A stretch of 18,324 bases of DNA from Streptosporangiaceae bacterium (GTDB taxonomy: Bacteria; Actinomycetota; Actinomycetes; Streptosporangiales; Streptosporangiaceae), in assembly GCA_030045215.1 (NCBI GenBank), contig JASIBJ010000347.1:1-18324 (forward strand), in the 5' to 3' direction. The translations under genes and the position numbers were made by a program. Position 1 is the stretch's first letter; every line of letters begins with the position of its first letter. Positions 1 to 9,340 of the stretch are shown here, in pieces. The notes under the pieces are model-generated. The model did no database searches and was not told the origin of the DNA. It worked only from the letters and a program-made list of their open reading frames with translations.

Positions 1-1
1 G

Positions 2-103
2 GCGGCCGACTTCTACTCGCAGAACTTCGAGAAGCCGGCCGTGACGGACTCCGATGTGGTGCCGTCGGTGGCAGAGCAGATCTACTCCGAACTCGGCGGC
101 TGA
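2..103 (+). CDS. C-terminal end of an unrecognised protein (5' partial)
   Basis: An open frame enters from the left edge and stops at the TGA at 101-103, giving the last 33 residues, which end in EQIYSELGG. Third positions are mostly G or C, as in the surrounding genes, so this is probably the true 3' end of a gene that begins outside the window. The tail is mildly acidic with no transmembrane stretch and no motif I can name. The next gene on this strand starts about 465 bp later, so this gene is probably a separate transcription unit. I assign no function. Confidence 0.6.
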   Translation, partial: AADFYSQNFEKPAVTDSDVVPSVAEQIYSELGG

Positions 104-380
104 TCGGCCGCCGGGACACGCTACCGTCGTTCTCCGAGCCTCGAGACACCGCGCCGCGCAGGATGTCCTCGGGCTCAGCCTGCTGGATCAGAGTTGCCTG
201 CGGCCGGCGGCATCAGCGGCGGCGGCCCGTTCCCGCAAAGATCGGACCGAATTTTCGAGAGCATGCTGATGACCCTCGGCTCTCCCGCCGGGTTCGGATA
301 TGCCCCGTGCGCCGGAAGCCCCGCGCCGGCAGTCTCGCCGGGCTGTTAGTCGGCTGCCAGGTCGGCCGCGAATCCGCGTT
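104..380. other. Non-coding spacer, no gene seen
   Basis: This stretch lies between the truncated first gene and the regulatory element at 381. Short open frames exist here but have no plausible ribosome binding site and arginine/serine-rich compositions typical of chance frames in GC-rich DNA. I see no tRNA, no convincing rho-independent terminator and no transposon end. The sequence becomes more AT-rich from about 370 onward, where the promoter-like element begins. Confidence 0.5.
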
Positions 381-447
381 CATTACCTGCGCTTGCTTGA
401 GTCATTAATGGCGGACTCGTTTATTACTATCGGCCTCGGGAATGGCC
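381..447 (+). promoter_or_regulatory. Copy A of a duplicated upstream element (candidate shared operator/promoter)
   Basis: This AT-rich block ends 121 bp before the radical SAM start codon. It aligns almost without gaps (one 1-base gap) with 3960-4027 upstream of the decarboxylase operon. By eye 48 of 67 positions match. The conserved blocks, in order, are CATTAC, GTCATTAAT, GTTTA, CTATC and CGGGAATGGCC. TACTAT at 425-430 could be a -10 box, but no TTGACA-like -35 lies at a normal distance, so an activator-dependent promoter is plausible. CATTAATG (403-410) is a perfect palindrome, and ATTAATGA at 464-471 is the inverse of TCATTAAT at 402-409. The duplication is seen directly; the regulatory role is inferred. 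Confidence 0.6.
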
Positions 448-568
448 GATGACAGCATGCAAAATTAATGAGCGCAGTTAGTCCGCCCGAGTTCCATACG
501 GGAATCCCGTCGGCGAGGGACGGGGCGTACTGTCGCGAGTCGCTCTGACTTGAGGGTGGGGGCTTTCC

Positions 569-2326
569 ATGCTTCAGCACGTGACGTCGCAGCTCCAGGC
601 CGACCTGTTCCTACTGCACGCGCCCAGCGTCTACGACTTCCGCGAACGGGACGACATGCTGTTCGCGTACCTGAGCGATAGCGACAGCGTGAACGTGACT
701 TCGATCTACGAGATGTATCCGATCGGATGGTTCTCAATAAAGCAGCATCTAGCCGACAACGGCATGGACGTGAAGATAGTGAACGTCGCTTCGCTCATGC
801 TCATGCACCCTCAGCTGGACGTCAGGAAACTGCTGGGCCGCCTGGAGGCGCCTATCTTCGGATTCGACCTGCACTGGATGACACAATGTCATGGCGCCAT
901 TGAGCTCGCCGCCGAGCTCAAGAAGGTGCACCCGGACGCGCTGACAATCTTCGGCGGCATCTCGGCGACGTACTTCGCGCAGCAGCTCATTACCTACCCC
1001 AGCGTCGACGTCGTGGTCCAGGGCTACGACACGCTCGAGCCCGTCGCCGAGTTGGTCCGGCGGGTCCGGGGCGGCAGCAGGGACTTCACCTCGATTCCCA
1101 ATCTGCTCTACAAGACCAGCGGGGAGGTTCAGGCCACCGGTTTCACCCACAAGCCGACCACCAATTACAACAATGCTCGCAATGACTGGTCCTACTACCG
1201 GGAGACGCCGAACCCCGGCCTGTCGGCATCCAAACTCATCATGACCCTGCCCAACACCGGCTGCGCGCACGACTGCGGCTGGTGCGGCGGATCGCGCTTC
1301 GCTTACCGCAACATCATGGGCGTGCGGAAAACCCTCGTGCAGAAGGATCACGACCTCGTCGTCGAGGAGCTCCAGACGATGCGGGAGGCCGCGAAGCACA
1401 CCTCGATCTACGCACTGCAGTGCTACTCGGAGAACAAGACGCGGATGCATCAGTACCTGGATGCCGTCCGGGAGGTCGGCTACAAGAGTGTCTCCTTCGA
1501 GCAGTTCAACCTGACGCCGCCGGACACGCTGAAGAAGATGGGCGAGTCCACCGATGCGTACATCATGCTGTCCCCCGAGTCACACGACCCGAAGATCAGC
1601 GCCGCGGCCGGCCGGGGCACCTACACGATGGAACAAATGGAGAACTGGATTCCCCGTGCCCTGGACGCCGGGGTGAAGGGCGTCATGATCTGGTTCTTCA
1701 TCGGCATGCCCTACCAGGACCGCCAGTCAGTCCTCGACACCATCGCCTACTCTGAGCGGCTAATCCGAAAGTTCGGCGGCTGGGCGGCGTTGCCGCTCAT
1801 CTGCCCCATGGTGCCGTTCCTGGACCCGGGCTGCCGGTTCTTCGAGGAGCCGCAGCAAAACGGCTACCGCATCTACTACCGCACGCTCGAGGAGCACCGG
1901 CAGGCGATGATAGAGCCGCTGTGGTACCGGCGGCTGAACTACGAGACCGAGTGGCTCAGCCGACGCGAGCTGCAGGACATCTCCTACGAGGCGATCGCCC
2001 GGCTGGTAGAGATCAAGGGCGAGTACGGGGTGCTGCCGCCGCAGTTCTGCACGGCTGTCCTGTCCACCATCGACGAGACACGCACGTTGCTCGGCGAGAT
2101 GGAGCGGGCGCTGACGCTCGACGGGTCACTGCCCGCCAGCCTCCGCGCCCAGATGCGTGTCTACAACCGCAAGATCCTGGCCTACTCCAGTGATCAGATC
2201 ATCCCCGTCCGCCGTCCGTTCGGCGGTCGCTGGTTCGACGACGTCACCGTTCCGCCGGAGATGATCGAGGACATCCTGCGATCCCAGCGCGATCTGGTTC
2301 CTCATCTGACCGACGTCGCGGTCTGA
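569..2326 (+). CDS. Cobalamin-binding radical SAM enzyme
   Basis: This is a 585-residue protein. The ATG at 569 follows a purine-rich GAGGGTGGGGG. The N-terminal ~190 residues look like a B12-binding fold: a D-x-H at D100/H102 that could supply the lower axial ligand, then an IFGGISATY segment and a VVVQGYDT segment. The radical SAM core follows with CxxxCxxC at C232, C236 and C239 (TGCAHDCGWCGG), which would bind the [4Fe-4S] cluster. The C-terminal ~150 residues are a family-specific extension. Relatives (class B radical SAM) often methylate unactivated carbon or phosphorus, but others do ring contractions or cyclisations, so the reaction is not predictable here. It shares an upstream element with the decarboxylase operon, suggesting the same pathway. 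Its 3' end overlaps the convergent P450 gene by 83 bp. Confidence 0.9.
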   Translation: MLQHVTSQLQADLFLLHAPSVYDFRERDDMLFAYLSDSDSVNVTSIYEMYPIGWFSIKQHLADNGMDVKIVNVASLMLMHPQLDVRKLLGRLEAPIFGFDLHWMTQCHGAIELAAELKKVHPDALTIFGGISATYFAQQLITYPSVDVVVQGYDTLEPVAELVRRVRGGSRDFTSIPNLLYKTSGEVQATGFTHKPTTNYNNARNDWSYYRETPNPGLSASKLIMTLPNTGCAHDCGWCGGSRFAYRNIMGVRKTLVQKDHDLVVEELQTMREAAKHTSIYALQCYSENKTRMHQYLDAVREVGYKSVSFEQFNLTPPDTLKKMGESTDAYIMLSPESHDPKISAAAGRGTYTMEQMENWIPRALDAGVKGVMIWFFIGMPYQDRQSVLDTIAYSERLIRKFGGWAALPLICPMVPFLDPGCRFFEEPQQNGYRIYYRTLEEHRQAMIEPLWYRRLNYETEWLSRRELQDISYEAIARLVEIKGEYGVLPPQFCTAVLSTIDETRTLLGEMERALTLDGSLPASLRAQMRVYNRKILAYSSDQIIPVRRPFGGRWFDDVTVPPEMIEDILRSQRDLVPHLTDVAV

Positions 2327-3626
2327 CCGCGGCCCGCGCCGGCGCGAGTGAGGGTCCGTCAATCCGCACTGGCAGCGCGCGCGGCCCGCGTACCTGGCCG
2401 ACCGACCACCGCACCGCCGCCGGGTCGGTCAGGCTGAAGCTCGGGATCCGCTCCAGCCAGACCTCCATGGCGACGCGCAGCTGCATCCGGGCCAGGTGGG
2501 ACCCGACGCACCGGTGGATGCCGAGGCCGAACGCTGCGTGCCGGTTGACCTCTCGGTCGATGATCACCTCGTTGGCCCGGTCGAACTGCGCGGGGTCGCG
2601 ATTGGCGGCGGGGAACGACAGCAAGATCCAGTCGTCGGCCTTCATGTCGACGCCGCGCCAGTGCATGGGCCCCTTGACCAGCCGCGCCATCGTCACCGGC
2701 GCGTAGGCGCGCAGCAGCTCTTCCATCGCGACCGGCAGCAGTCCGGGGTCAGCGACGAGCCGCTCTCGATCGCGGGGGTTGCCAGCTAGGTGCCACAACG
2801 CGGCGCCGATCGCACTCCAGGTCGTGTCGATCCCCGCGACCAGGAGCAGCGTCATCGTCCCGACCACGTGCGCTGCATCGAGCTTGCGGCCGTCCAGCTC
2901 CGTGTCGATCAAGAACGAGGTGAGGTCGTCGCGTGGGCTCTCGAGATGTTCGTGCACCTGCGCCAGCAGGTAGTAGAACAGCGCCGACATCTTGGTGACG
3001 CGCTCCTGCTGCGGCAGGTTGATGCCCTCGAGCGTGTTCTGGGCGAACTCGCGCAACTGCGGCCCGTCCTCCTCGGGGAAGCCGAGCATGTCGGCGATGA
3101 CGCGCATGGGGATGTGCTGCGCGTAATCGGCCGCTGCGTCGACGACGTCCCGGTCGTCGAAAGCGTCAATGAGCGAGTGGCAGAAGGCGCGAAGAGCGGC
3201 TTCCCTGGCGCTCACCGCGGTCTTGGTGAAGGCGCGCAGCAGAAGCTTCCTGGCGCCGTGGTGGAACGGCGGGTCAGAGGTGATCGGCGGGGAGCCGCCC
3301 ATCGGCGCCAGGTCGGCCGGCGGCCGGAAATTGCCCATGATGATCGAGCGTGAGGAAAACTGCTCGGTGTCGTGGGCGATAGCCGAGACATCCTCGTACC
3401 TCGTCGGCAGCCATGCGCCGCCGAACCGGTTCGTGTGCGCGATCGGGCAACGCTGACGGAGGTCGTCCAGGATCGGGTATGGGTCGGCGGCCCATTCGCC
3501 CTCCATGTGGGAGAAGTCGGTCGCCCAGTCCGACACCGGGCCGGTGACGATCTCGCTACGGGTGCCGTGCGACTGGCTCTCCCGCTTCTCCCACCGATCT
3601 TCCCCCAGCCGGTTCTGGGCGGTCAC
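2244..3626 (-). CDS. Cytochrome P450
   Basis: This is a 460-residue soluble bacterial P450. The I-helix oxygen-activation motif AGIDTT is at 264-269, the K-helix ExxR is E303-R306, and the heme-binding loop FGLGIHRCVG has the thiolate ligand at C373. The GTG start at 3626 lies one base after the ferredoxin stop codon, with GAGGGGA upstream, so the pair is translationally coupled. The conserved fold ends near residue 422; the last ~38 residues are an arginine/proline-rich tail whose coding sequence runs antisense into the end of the radical SAM gene. Electrons probably come from the adjacent ferredoxin. Its place between two genes with matching upstream elements suggests it oxidises an intermediate of the same pathway. 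The substrate is unknown, and I cannot assign a CYP family. Confidence 0.93.
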   Translation of the reverse strand: MTAQNRLGEDRWEKRESQSHGTRSEIVTGPVSDWATDFSHMEGEWAADPYPILDDLRQRCPIAHTNRFGGAWLPTRYEDVSAIAHDTEQFSSRSIIMGNFRPPADLAPMGGSPPITSDPPFHHGARKLLLRAFTKTAVSAREAALRAFCHSLIDAFDDRDVVDAAADYAQHIPMRVIADMLGFPEEDGPQLREFAQNTLEGINLPQQERVTKMSALFYYLLAQVHEHLESPRDDLTSFLIDTELDGRKLDAAHVVGTMTLLLVAGIDTTWSAIGAALWHLAGNPRDRERLVADPGLLPVAMEELLRAYAPVTMARLVKGPMHWRGVDMKADDWILLSFPAANRDPAQFDRANEVIIDREVNRHAAFGLGIHRCVGSHLARMQLRVAMEVWLERIPSFSLTDPAAVRWSVGQVRGPRALPVRIDGPSLAPARAAVRPRRRSDEEPDRAGIAGCPRSSPAER

Positions 3627-3627
3627 G

Positions 3628-3828
3628 TCACGTCCCCTCGATCAACCTGATCGCGTGCTCGGGGCAGTTGAGCTCCGCCCGGCGAGCGTCCTGCTCGTTC
3701 CCGAGCGGCACCACACCGTCTGCGAGCACCTTTCCGTAGCCTTCTTCGTCCTCACCGAAGAGGCCGGGAGCGAGGTCATAGCAGCGCCCGTGCCCCTGGC
3801 AGAGATCGGTCTCAATCTGCAGTTTCAC
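3628..3828 (-). CDS. 3Fe-4S ferredoxin, redox partner of the P450
   Basis: I call a 66-residue ferredoxin starting at the GTG at 3828, because GGAGAGGA sits about 8 nt upstream and the length fits single-cluster actinobacterial ferredoxins. An in-frame start at 3897 would add 23 low-complexity residues. Cluster ligands are C10, C16 and C55 (C-x5-C and C-P). The residue where a fourth Cys would sit is H13, giving the CxxHxxC pattern of P450-associated ferredoxins. The acidic surface (GEDEEGYG) is usual for docking to a reductase and P450. It is the first gene of a two-gene operon with the P450 and is divergent from the decarboxylase operon. No ferredoxin reductase gene is present in the window. 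Confidence 0.92.
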   Translation of the reverse strand: MKLQIETDLCQGHGRCYDLAPGLFGEDEEGYGKVLADGVVPLGNEQDARRAELNCPEHAIRLIEGT

Positions 3829-3959
3829 CAGGGCATTCCTCTCCGTTGGTCCCGGCTGCGGCTGCGTCGCTGACCTTGCGCTTCGCCTGGCGGACAAGCC
3901 CGATCACGGCAGCTCCGTGAAACCGTACCTGTGCCCCGAAGACCGCGAGTTAGACCGTC

Positions 3960-4027
3960 CATTACTCGTATTTTCTTAAGTCATTAATAGTCCGATCTGT
4001 TTACCGCTATCAGTGGCGGGAATGGCC
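3960..4027 (+). promoter_or_regulatory. Copy B of the duplicated upstream element, decarboxylase-operon side
   Basis: This copy lies in the divergent spacer between ferredoxin and decarboxylase and ends 58 bp before the ATG at 4086. It keeps GTCATTAAT, GTTTA, CTATC and CGGGAATGGCC in the same order and spacing as copy A (381-447). CATTACTCGT at its left end (3960-3969) recurs exactly at 4039-4048, a 10-bp direct repeat that could be a regulator half-site. No strong -35 hexamer is evident. Because the spacer is shared with a divergent operon, one bound regulator could act in both directions. Function is inferred from conservation only. Confidence 0.6.
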
Positions 4028-4085
4028 ATGAGCCGAAACATTACTCGTGCGAACAGCATTCCGGGGCTGAGAGGAGTTCCCATCC

Positions 4086-5755
<1,670 letters not shown>

Positions 5756-5759
<4 letters not shown>

Positions 5760-7240
5760 GCGGCACCCTCACCACCGGTCCCCGCCACCGCAGGACCCCG
5801 ACGCCGGCCCCGGCGCAGGCGCGGTTCACGCTCGCGGTCGCGGCGGGCAAGGCGGCAGGCGTCGCGTCGAGGGCCCTTGGACGCGGCGGCGGGACGAGCT
5901 TCCCTGGAGCCATCGCCCGCCGGATCGACCCGCGCGTGCTGCGGAAGGTCGCGGCGGTCAGCAACGCGCGGACCGTAGTCGTTACCGGGAGCAACGGCAA
6001 GACGACGACCTGCCGCATGCTCGCAGCGCTGGCCGAGGCCGGCGGCCTGAAGGTCACCCAGAATCGCACTGGCTCGAACCTCCTGCAGGGAGTGATCTCG
6101 GCGGCAGTGCACGGCGCGGACCTGTTCGGGCGGATGGATGCGGAACTGCTGCTGCTGGAGGTGGATGAGGGAACCGTGCGGCGCGTGATTCCGGATATGC
6201 AGCCCGATGTGTTCGTGGTGACCAACATCTTCCGTGATCAGCTCGACCGTTTTGGGGAGCTTTACTCGATGGCGCGCATGCTGCAGACGGTCGTGCAGTC
6301 GCTGCCCTCCTCGGCCACCGTTGTTCTCAACGCCGATGATCCGCTCGTGGCCAGCCTGCCCGACGGAACCGGCTCTGCGGCCACCGCGACCGGGACGGCC
6401 GCGCGCGTGCTGTGTTACGGCATCCAGGACCGCAGCATGGCCTGCAAGGTGCCCGAACATTCGGCCGACACCATCCGGTGCGTGCGCTGCCAGCACGCGC
6501 TCACCTACCGGGCAGTGCACCTCTCCCACCTGGGCGACTACAGCTGCCCCGCATGCGGGACCTCCCGCCCCCAGCTGGACGTCGCCGTGTCGTCGATCCG
6601 GCCGTCACCCGCCGGCGGATCTGATGTGACCTTCGAGACGCCAGCCGGCCCGATGGCGCTGCGCGTACCGCTGGCTGGGGTGCATAACGTCTACAACGCC
6701 GCCGCCGCCCTGGCCTGCGTGACCGCGCTGTCGTTGCCCCAACCGCTCGAGCCCACGCAGGCGCGGCTGGCAATGGCCGGCGTGCGCACCGCGTTTGGCC
6801 GACTGGAGGAGATCAGGGCGGGCGACCGGCAGGTGACGCTCGCGTTCGTCAAGAACCCGACCTCCTATAACACCACGCTCCGCGAGGTCCTATGCCGGCC
6901 CGGCCGCAAGCACGTGCTGGCCGCGCACAGCAACACGGTGGTCGACGGGGAGGACTTCGCCTGGCTCTGGGACGTCGACATCGAGGCACTTGCCCCGCAC
7001 CTCGCAAGCCTGATCGTCAGCGGGACCAGGGCCGAGGAGGTGGCCCTGCGATTCAAGTACGCCGGGGCCGACCCAGCGCTCGTCCGGGTGATCCCCGATC
7101 GCACGGCGGCGCTGCAGGTAGCGCTAACCCAGCCGCAGCCGGGCGAGACGCTTCACATATTCGCCGGCTACACCCCCATGCGCGAGCTCCGCGGCGTCAT
7201 GCAGCGACGCGGCTGGGTGTCGCCATCCTGGGAGGAATGA
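5756..7240 (+). CDS. murT: MurT-like Mur ligase (lipid II isoglutaminyl synthase, ligase subunit homologue)
   Basis: This is a 494-residue protein from the ATG at 5756, which overlaps the decarboxylase stop (ATGA). Visible features are the ATP-binding P-loop TGSNGKTT (77-84), the substrate-loop motif NRTGSN (103-108), a four-Cys zinc ribbon (C242, C245, C264, C267) characteristic of MurT, and a C-terminal DUF1727-type domain with WLWDVD (403-408). In known MurT/GatD complexes MurT activates the D-Glu alpha-carboxylate of lipid II with ATP, and GatD supplies ammonia to make isoglutamine. The gatD homologue follows immediately. Residues before the WDVD motif (SNTVVDGEDFAW) differ from my recollection of housekeeping MurT, so this may be a paralogue that amidates or ligates a pathway intermediate. 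A plain cell-wall role cannot be excluded. Confidence 0.88.
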
Positions 7241-7244
7241 CGAG

Positions 7245-8162
7245 ATGACGCAGACTCCGGTGGCGATCCGCATCTGCTACCTCTATCCACGGCTGCTGAG
7301 CGTGGCCGGCGACAGGGGGAACCTGTTCGCCCTCGCGCAGCGCTGCGAATGGCGCGGCATCCGCTACAGCGTGACCGAGGCCGACGTGGGCGAGGTCCCC
7401 GATCTCGCCCAGGCCGACCTGATCCTGCTGCACGGCGGTCAGGACCGGGAGATGACCGCCGCGGCCAGCGATCTTGCGGCGAAGGCCGGCCCGCTCCGCG
7501 AGGCGATCGAGACTGACGCCGTCGTCCTCGCCGTGTGCGCCGGATATCAGCTCCTCGGCCGGTACTACCAGCCACCGGCCGGGCCGGCGATCGAGGGCGT
7601 CGGGGTGCTCGACGTGGTGACCGAAGGCGGACCGACCCGCTTCATCGGCCACGTCGCGGCCGAGTGCGATCTAGGTTCCGGGCGGGGCGGCGAGCTCACC
7701 GGTTTCGAGAACCACAGCGGCCGCAGCTATCTGGGCAAGGGCGTGGAACCCCTCGCGCGGGTGCTCGCCGGGGCGGGCAACAACGGCGAGGACGGCACGG
7801 AGGGCGCGCGCTACCGCCAGGTGTATGCCACCTACCTGCACGGACCGGTGCTTCCGAAGAATCCATGGCTGGCCGATCACCTGCTCGCCACGGCGATAGC
7901 GCGCCGCCACCCCGACTTCGGCCCGCTGGCCCCGCTGCCAGACGAGGCAGAAGAGCAGGCACACGCCGCCGCGCTCCGGCTCGCGAAGGGCCGGCTCACC
8001 CGGTTGCGCGGGGCCGCGGCCGTGAGGTCGCGGATTGGCTTGTCGGCCCTGCTCCCGGCACGGCTCCAGGCGCCGCCGGCGAAGCCAGCGACCAGCGCGA
8101 ACCAGGATGCCCCGACCCCGGACAAGGACAAGGACAAAGACCCGGCATGGACTTCTCACTGA
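7245..8162 (+). CDS. gatD: GatD-like class I glutamine amidotransferase
   Basis: This is a 305-residue protein. The ATG at 7245 has GGAGGA 8 nt upstream and lies 4 bp after the murT stop. It has the CobB/CobQ-like amidotransferase features of GatD: GDRGN near the N-terminus, HGGQDRE (63-69), the nucleophile C98 in AVCAGYQLLG, R132 in TRFIGH, and the catalytic H199 in YLHGPVLPKNP. It should hydrolyse glutamine and pass ammonia to the MurT partner. GatD proteins are usually about 240 residues; this one carries an extra ~60-residue tail that is Ala/Pro-rich and ends with DKDKDKD. The tail codons overlap the next gene by 16 bp and hold purine-rich AAGGA tracts that may serve as its ribosome binding site. 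Confidence 0.9.
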   Translation: MTQTPVAIRICYLYPRLLSVAGDRGNLFALAQRCEWRGIRYSVTEADVGEVPDLAQADLILLHGGQDREMTAAASDLAAKAGPLREAIETDAVVLAVCAGYQLLGRYYQPPAGPAIEGVGVLDVVTEGGPTRFIGHVAAECDLGSGRGGELTGFENHSGRSYLGKGVEPLARVLAGAGNNGEDGTEGARYRQVYATYLHGPVLPKNPWLADHLLATAIARRHPDFGPLAPLPDEAEEQAHAAALRLAKGRLTRLRGAAAVRSRIGLSALLPARLQAPPAKPATSANQDAPTPDKDKDKDPAWTSH

Positions 8163-9292
8163 GCGCCGAGCAGTGCGAGCTGGCGGAAGCGGCAACCGCG
8201 TTCGCCCGGCAGGAACTCGGTCATGACCTGGCCAAGCTCGATGACGCGGGCGAGTTCCCGAGGGACGCGTGGCGAGCGTGTGCCAAGTTCGGGATCCAGG
8301 GCCTGCCGGTCCCGGCCGCCTTCGGCGGCGCCGGCGCGGACGTCCTGACCACCACGCTCGTCATGGAAGCGCTGGGATACGGCTGCTCCGACAACGGGCT
8401 GCTCTTCTCGCTGAACGCCCAGATGTGGAGCGTCGAGCACCCGCTGGTGACCTTCGGCACGCCGGAGCAGCAGCACGCGTACCTGCCGGGGATGGTCGCG
8501 GGGGACATCATCGGCGGGCACGCGATGACCGAGCCCGGCTCAGGGTCCGACGCGCTGCACATGCGCACACGTGCCGAGCGGTGCGGCGACGAGTACGTCC
8601 TCAACGGCGAAAAGCAGTTCATCACGAACGCGCCGGTTGCCGACGTGCTGCTGGTTTATGCCTCGGTTGCCGGCCGGCCGGGCCTCGCCGGACTGTCCGC
8701 GTTCCTGGTCGACGCCGGGACGCCGGGCCTGCGGGTGACCAGCGGCTTCGAGAAGATGGGCCTGCGGACCTCGCCGATGGGCGAGATCGCGCTGACCGAC
8801 TGCCGCGTCCCGGCGTCGAGCCGGCTCGGGTCCGAGGGTGCCGGGATGGCGATCTTCAACTCGTCGATGGAGTGGGAGCGAAGCTGCCTGTTCGCGAGCG
8901 CAGTCGGTGCGATGCGGCGCCAGCTTGACGCCTGCGTCGCCTATGCCCGAGCGCGCGAGCAGTTCGGCCAGCCCATCGGCAAGTTCCAGGGCGTGGCCGG
9001 CAAGCTCGCCGACATGTACGTGCGGCTGGAAGCGGCGAAACTGATGCTCTACCGGGTCGCCTGGCTCAAGCAGGAGGGCAGGTCCGCCCCGGCCGAGGCC
9101 GCAGCCGCGAAGCTGTTTACCAGCGAGGCCTGGGTGCAGTCGAGCCGCGATGCGATCCAGGCCCACGGGGCGTGGGGATACCTGAAGGAAGCCGGGATCG
9201 AGCGCGACCTGCGGGACGCGATCGCCGGCACCATTTACTCGGGAACATCGGAAATCCAGCGCGTGATCATCGCCCGGATGCTGGGCCTGTAA
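8147..9292 (+). CDS. Acyl-CoA-dehydrogenase-type flavoprotein, probable carrier-bound aminoacyl (prolyl-like) oxidase
   Basis: This is a 381-residue protein from the ATG at 8147 (MDFSLSAEQ, a typical family N-terminus); the frame is open further upstream but only as antisense-like sequence inside gatD. The FAD-binding hallmark GGHAMTEPGSGSD lies at 124-136, and AREQFGQPIGKFQ is typical of the C-terminal helical domain. The catalytic Glu seen in medium-chain enzymes (YEGT) is replaced by Ser (IYSGTSEIQR). A Glu is present instead at E244 in MEWERS, the position used by isovaleryl-CoA and prolyl-carrier dehydrogenases such as PigA. With the adjacent A domain and carrier, it most likely oxidises an aminoacyl thioester, for example prolyl to pyrrolyl. 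A role on free acyl-CoA is less likely but possible. Confidence 0.88.
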   Translation: MDFSLSAEQCELAEAATAFARQELGHDLAKLDDAGEFPRDAWRACAKFGIQGLPVPAAFGGAGADVLTTTLVMEALGYGCSDNGLLFSLNAQMWSVEHPLVTFGTPEQQHAYLPGMVAGDIIGGHAMTEPGSGSDALHMRTRAERCGDEYVLNGEKQFITNAPVADVLLVYASVAGRPGLAGLSAFLVDAGTPGLRVTSGFEKMGLRTSPMGEIALTDCRVPASSRLGSEGAGMAIFNSSMEWERSCLFASAVGAMRRQLDACVAYARAREQFGQPIGKFQGVAGKLADMYVRLEAAKLMLYRVAWLKQEGRSAPAEAAAAKLFTSEAWVQSSRDAIQAHGAWGYLKEAGIERDLRDAIAGTIYSGTSEIQRVIIARMLGL

Positions 9293-9322
9293 ACCGCACG
9301 GGAGCCTGTCAACCGCACGGAA
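9285..9322 (+). repeat. 19-bp tandem duplication spanning the dehydrogenase stop codon
   Basis: 9285-9303 and 9304-9322 are adjacent 19-mers beginning GCCTGT and differing at two positions. The first copy contains the TAA stop of the flavoprotein gene; in the second the equivalent triplet is TCA. This looks like a small slippage or insertion event in the short spacer before the adenylation gene. Confidence 0.75.
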
Positions 9323-9340
9323 ATCGGGGGACGAAAGCAA

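Noticed and set aside
163..408. Small plus-strand frames in the 104-568 spacer
   Set aside because: They have no ribosome binding site and chance-like Arg/Ser composition, and the second runs into the duplicated regulatory element.
749..1450. 233-codon minus-strand frame inside the radical SAM gene
   Set aside because: It is antisense to the B12-binding and CxxxCxxC regions; its composition is shadow-like.
3829..3897. Longer ferredoxin start at 3897
   Set aside because: It adds 23 low-complexity residues, whereas the GTG at 3828 has GGAGAGGA at good spacing and yields the normal family length.
7535..8146. N-terminal extension of the flavoprotein frame (204 codons upstream)
   Set aside because: The sequence is Arg/Gly-rich, an off-frame reading of gatD; the family N-terminus MDFSLSAEQ begins at 8147.
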